Source: UBA5078 sp033721235
GTDB lineage: Bacteria > Pseudomonadota > Gammaproteobacteria > Pseudomonadales > Pseudohongiellaceae
Direction of reading: 5' to 3'
Length of the DNA: 64,000 nucleotides
Assembly (NCBI GenBank): GCA_033721235.1
Contig: JAWWAY010000001.1
Span: 420,065-484,064, forward strand
The first letter of the stretch is position 1. Each line of letters starts with the position of its first letter. The notes under the pieces were generated by a model that worked only from the letters and a program-made list of their open reading frames with translations, made no database searches and was not told the origin of the DNA. A program made the position numbers and the translations under genes. Positions 61,256 through 64,000 of the stretch are shown piece by piece.

Positions 61256-62593
61256 ATGAGACTTTCACCACTTCTAGTGCTGACTTTACTCTGCGCAGGC
61301 TCCAATGCAGCGCTCGCCCAATCCACTCCCCCAACCGTCGAGATCGATCAGCTTATCAAACAGCGTGCCTATCAGCAGGCCTACGAACTAGCGACAAGCC
61401 AACTAAATGAATGGGAAGGTAATGTCGACTTCGATTTTGTGTACGGCGTAGCGGCTATCGAATCCGGTAATCCAAACGAGGCGGTGTTCGCCTTTGAGCG
61501 TGTGGCCAGAACGGCGCCCAATCCCGTACTGCGTGAACGGGCGCGGCTCGAATTAGCACGCGCGCATTTCATTACCAATAATTTGGCCGCATCGGAAGAT
61601 CTATTCAACCGAGTCCTAGCCAGCAACCCGCCTGTTAATGTGCAAAACAATATTCGCACCTTCTTGGCACTCATTGAGGCTCGGCGCGAGGATCAACGCT
61701 CATCCATCAGCTTTACCATCTCGCCGTTTATTGGTCACGATAATAATATTAACAGCGCCACCGCGGACGGCCTCATTGATACTCCGGGTATCGGTGAAGT
61801 AACCCTTTCCGAGGAGGGACTCAAAACTGAGGACGACTTCACAGACATAACCATTGGTATGTTCTATAAAAGGCCTATATCACGTGATAAGTCTATCGAT
61901 GTCTCACTCAATCTTAACCGGCACGATAATTTATCCACCGATACATTCGATCTTAGTTATGCATTAGGCGATGTTTCATACAGTTACGGCAATGAGAACA
62001 ATCGGTTTAGGCACAGCTTGCAAGCGCAAAAGGCGTACTTAGACGGCAATGCGTTTCAGATGACCTATCGTTTGAACAACTCTTGGCAAAGAGCAGTGTC
62101 AAATGGTTGGTATCAGAGTTTGTCCGGAACCATAGGTACTACACGTTTTGATAATTACGGCTCGGCGACTAAAAACCACCTAAAGGATACTAATCAGGTC
62201 TTAGTCTCCGCGGGGCTGACCAAGCTTTCTAGGGACTTTACCAATGGCCTCACCTTCTTTGTCGGCAAGGACCGCGCTCAAAATTCAGAAGGCAAGCATA
62301 ACGGTAAAGAGTTTGTAGGGCTTGGCTACAGCGTTTATTGGCGTCTAACACCCGAACATACGCCTTTTGCCCGAGTCTCTGCGCAACGAACAGAACACGG
62401 TGACCGGCATCCAACTTTTATTAACGACACGCGTGAAGACAAGACACTATCGGCAACCTTAGGGTGGGTATGGCAGCACAGCCCTAAACTTTCGGCAAAT
62501 ATAGATGCCACCTTTACGGAGAATGACAGCAATATTCCGCTGTTTGAATACTCCAGGTTTAGATATCAAGCCGGTATTCGATATCAGTTTTAA
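61256..62593 (+). CDS. TPR plus outer-membrane beta-barrel protein
   Basis: This 445-residue exported protein starts at ATG 61256 with a signal peptide, MRLSPLLVLTLLCAGSNAALAQ; a longer frame from 61202 would bury it. Residues about 25-150 form TPR-like helices (AYQQAYELATSQLNEWEGNVDFDFVYGVAAIESGNPNEAVFAFERVARTAP). Residues about 155-445 form a beta barrel beginning SSISFTISPFIGHDNNINSATADG and ending RYQAGIRYQF. The architecture resembles surface lipoprotein assembly modifier (Slam-like/DUF560) proteins, but I cannot confirm that function. A FecR-domain gene follows after 73 bp on the same strand. Confidence 0.8.
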   Translation: MRLSPLLVLTLLCAGSNAALAQSTPPTVEIDQLIKQRAYQQAYELATSQLNEWEGNVDFDFVYGVAAIESGNPNEAVFAFERVARTAPNPVLRERARLELARAHFITNNLAASEDLFNRVLASNPPVNVQNNIRTFLALIEARREDQRSSISFTISPFIGHDNNINSATADGLIDTPGIGEVTLSEEGLKTEDDFTDITIGMFYKRPISRDKSIDVSLNLNRHDNLSTDTFDLSYALGDVSYSYGNENNRFRHSLQAQKAYLDGNAFQMTYRLNNSWQRAVSNGWYQSLSGTIGTTRFDNYGSATKNHLKDTNQVLVSAGLTKLSRDFTNGLTFFVGKDRAQNSEGKHNGKEFVGLGYSVYWRLTPEHTPFARVSAQRTEHGDRHPTFINDTREDKTLSATLGWVWQHSPKLSANIDATFTENDSNIPLFEYSRFRYQAGIRYQF

Positions 62594-62666
62594 TGATTAT
62601 GGGGCGCCCTGCATACATCAAAGGCGCAATAATTTCAGACTTACCATTTAGCAAAGAGCCAAAACC

Positions 62667-64000
62667 ATGAAAAACCTGCATCCGCATCTTGCCAGAGTAC
62701 TGAGCACTAGTTTGTTCGTCCTTTGCCTGACTTTTTACAACCCGGCACTATTTGCCGCGGATGAGGAGTTAGCGGGTCGCGTCGTCCGAGTAAGCGGTGT
62801 GGTCGCAGCGGTCTCTAGCAGCGGCACTCGCCCTCTCGCCCGAGGTGCCGAACTCTTTGTGGGTGACACCATCACGACTGGGCCCAACGGTTTTGCTCAA
62901 ATACGTCTTACCGATTCAGCCATCATCGCACTTAAGGCCGACACTGCTTTCGAAATCACCAACTACAGTTATCAAGCCAGTAACGGCGATGAAGATGTCT
63001 CCACAATGAGCCTCATCCAGGGCGGTTTCCGCACCATTACAGGCAGTATTGGCCACGAAAATAAAGATGCGTATCGCATCGAAACTCCCTATGCCACCAT
63101 CGGTATTCGCGGCACAGACCACGAAGGCCTTCTCACGCCCAACGGCCTATGGACAGGTGTCTACGACGGCGGTACGACGGTAGAAAATGAAGCGGGTGTT
63201 TTGGAGTTAGGGGTTAATGCCAATTACGACTTTGCCCTAGTAGAGTCTGATGAAACTCCCCCTATTGGCCTCATTGACCAGCCCGATGAGCTGGGGCAAA
63301 CCAATGTTGTCGACTTTGAAGAAGAACAAGAGGACAACGAAGAGACTGACGACACAGATCCAGACGACAATGCTGACGCTGGATCAACTGATACTGACGG
63401 TGACGATGGTGACGACGATGTGGACAATGTTGCAGGTGCCACTATTGAAACCGAAGAGCGAGAACTACCGCCCGCGGCTAATACCGCTACCGTACGAGAT
63501 GAAACCGTTACCAACACGGGCAATAGCTCTCGTGGTACCGGTACAAGTAGTAATACAGGTCGCGGCCAAGGCCAGGCCGCAGAGGTTGTCGTTAACCCGA
63601 ATGAGTCGGGAGACGGTGATATAACTTGTGAAGATGACCCTAGCGTGTGCCTAACGCCAGAACCTGAACCACAGCCAGAGCCTGAGCCTGAACCTGAGCC
63701 AGAACCTGAGCCAGAACCTGAGCCAGAACCTGAGCCAGAACCTGAGCCTGTCACTGTTCCGGCTGTAAGCGAAGAAGAGTTAGAGACGCTAACCCGCAGC
63801 GGTTATGCCGCTGTATTTACAGAGGGCGGTAAAATTACGCTTGACGGCGTTGGGAGTAACGATGGGGATGAATCGATCTTCCTCGATGAGGATCGCGGTC
63901 TGGTGATCGAAGTTCGTCCGACCTGGCGAAAGCCACGCTGCGGTGGCTGCGGCCGGGTCGCTCCACAGTACGACCAGCGGCCTCGGCGTTACTGGAGGCA
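62667..64000 (+). CDS. FecR-domain exported protein, frame continues into transposase-like sequence (runs off right edge)
   Basis: This protein has a signal peptide, MKNLHPHLARVLSTSLFVLC... ending near LFAADEE. A FecR domain follows (LAGRVVRVSGVVAAVSSSGTRPLARGAELFVGDTITTGPNGFAQIRLTDSAIIALKADTAFEI, then YRIETPYATIGIRGTDHEGL). After about residue 190 it becomes acidic, Asp/Glu-rich low complexity and then a Glu-Pro repeat. From about 63870 the same open frame reads LDEDRGLVIEVRPTWRKPRCGGCGRVAPQYD, which is ISL3-transposase-like and GC-rich. No stop codon occurs before the edge. The ATG lies 73 bp after the TPR-barrel gene, so the two are probably co-transcribed. Confidence 0.8.
   Translation, partial: MKNLHPHLARVLSTSLFVLCLTFYNPALFAADEELAGRVVRVSGVVAAVSSSGTRPLARGAELFVGDTITTGPNGFAQIRLTDSAIIALKADTAFEITNYSYQASNGDEDVSTMSLIQGGFRTITGSIGHENKDAYRIETPYATIGIRGTDHEGLLTPNGLWTGVYDGGTTVENEAGVLELGVNANYDFALVESDETPPIGLIDQPDELGQTNVVDFEEEQEDNEETDDTDPDDNADAGSTDTDGDDGDDDVDNVAGATIETEERELPPAANTATVRDETVTNTGNSSRGTGTSSNTGRGQGQAAEVVVNPNESGDGDITCEDDPSVCLTPEPEPQPEPEPEPEPEPEPEPEPEPEPEPEPVTVPAVSEEELETLTRSGYAAVFTEGGKITLDGVGSNDGDESIFLDEDRGLVIEVRPTWRKPRCGGCGRVAPQYDQRPRRYWR
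63657..63748 (+). repeat. Glu-Pro dipeptide repeat in the FecR protein
   Basis: About fifteen GAR-CCN dipeptide units encode alternating Pro and Glu; part of it is a 12-nt unit GAACCTGAGCCA repeated four times. It resembles rigid periplasm-spanning linkers such as that of TonB. The 12-nt unit allows in-frame length change. Confidence 0.9.
63874..64000 (+). mobile_element. Partial ISL3-family transposase (N-terminal zinc ribbon)
   Basis: The translation GLVIEVRPTWRKPRCGGCGRVAPQYDQRPRRYWRH matches the N-terminal zinc-ribbon region of ISL3-family transposases, with the CxxC pair in RCGGCG. Base composition rises sharply in GC relative to the preceding sequence. The usual first 20 or so transposase residues and the left terminal inverted repeat are missing, so this is either a truncated element or a fusion junction. 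The exact left boundary is uncertain by about 20 bp, and the element continues past the window. Confidence 0.65.

Noticed and set aside
63224..63754. Minus-strand 176-residue frame full of Gly-Ser repeats
   Set aside because: It is the complement of the Glu-Pro coding repeat of the FecR protein; there is no ribosome-binding site, and the low complexity follows from the repeat.

Overview
This window is a mostly housekeeping stretch of a gammaproteobacterial chromosome. Three features point that way: the sdhCDAB-sucA cluster diverging from gltA, the tig-clpP-clpX-lon-hupB-ppiD chain, and the dnaX-ybaB-recR block with the 4.5S RNA just upstream. The small families DUF2970, DUF934 and DUF6316 and the acryloyl-CoA reductase suggest a marine relative of Pseudomonadales/Cellvibrionales. 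That placement is an inference; no rRNA is present to test it.

Layout. 1-6.3 kb holds TCA-cycle genes: the sucA N-terminus and sdhBADC on the minus strand, gltA on the plus strand. 6.5-9.0 kb holds two cyclic-di-GMP genes; the first is split by a +1 frameshift exactly at a TGA-C. 9.1-13.2 kb holds tRNA-Ala, gltX, dusA, a TerB-like gene and mlaA. 13.4-26.1 kb is a long minus-strand run: hrpA, fadD, a VWA/MoxR pair, a membrane protein, a YcgN-like Cys-cluster protein, rnd, recR, ybaB and dnaX. dnaX carries a ten-A run that would yield a tau/gamma pair. 26.2-29.5 kb holds 4.5S RNA, tRNA-Ser, queF, a YadGH-type ABC exporter and tRNA-Glu. 29.7-39.2 kb holds two orphan genes, an all-alpha dUTPase, nfuA, metH, DUF2970, an overlooked 45-aa membrane protein, and a siroheme sulfite/nitrite reductase with its DUF934 partner. 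39.3-48.8 kb holds acuI, sohB, nudC, dnaQ, rnhA, a methyltransferase, gloB, mltD and ppiD. 49.0-55.5 kb is the proteostasis block hupB-lon-clpX-clpP-tig.

The last 8 kb (mobA to the right edge) is less conventional. A DUF6316 gene has a sigma-54-like promoter and a leader with a 17-bp stem. A divergent alpha/beta hydrolase and DUF6502 gene share two copies of an 18-bp operator-like site. Next come a Gly-rich exported protein, an outer-membrane barrel, a TPR plus barrel protein, and a FecR-domain protein. The FecR reading frame runs without a stop into an ISL3-type transposase zinc ribbon at the right edge.

No CRISPR array, prophage or defence island was seen. The observations most worth checking are the frameshifted EAL gene, the dnaX slippage run, the paired operators, the DUF6316 leader and the FecR-transposase fusion.
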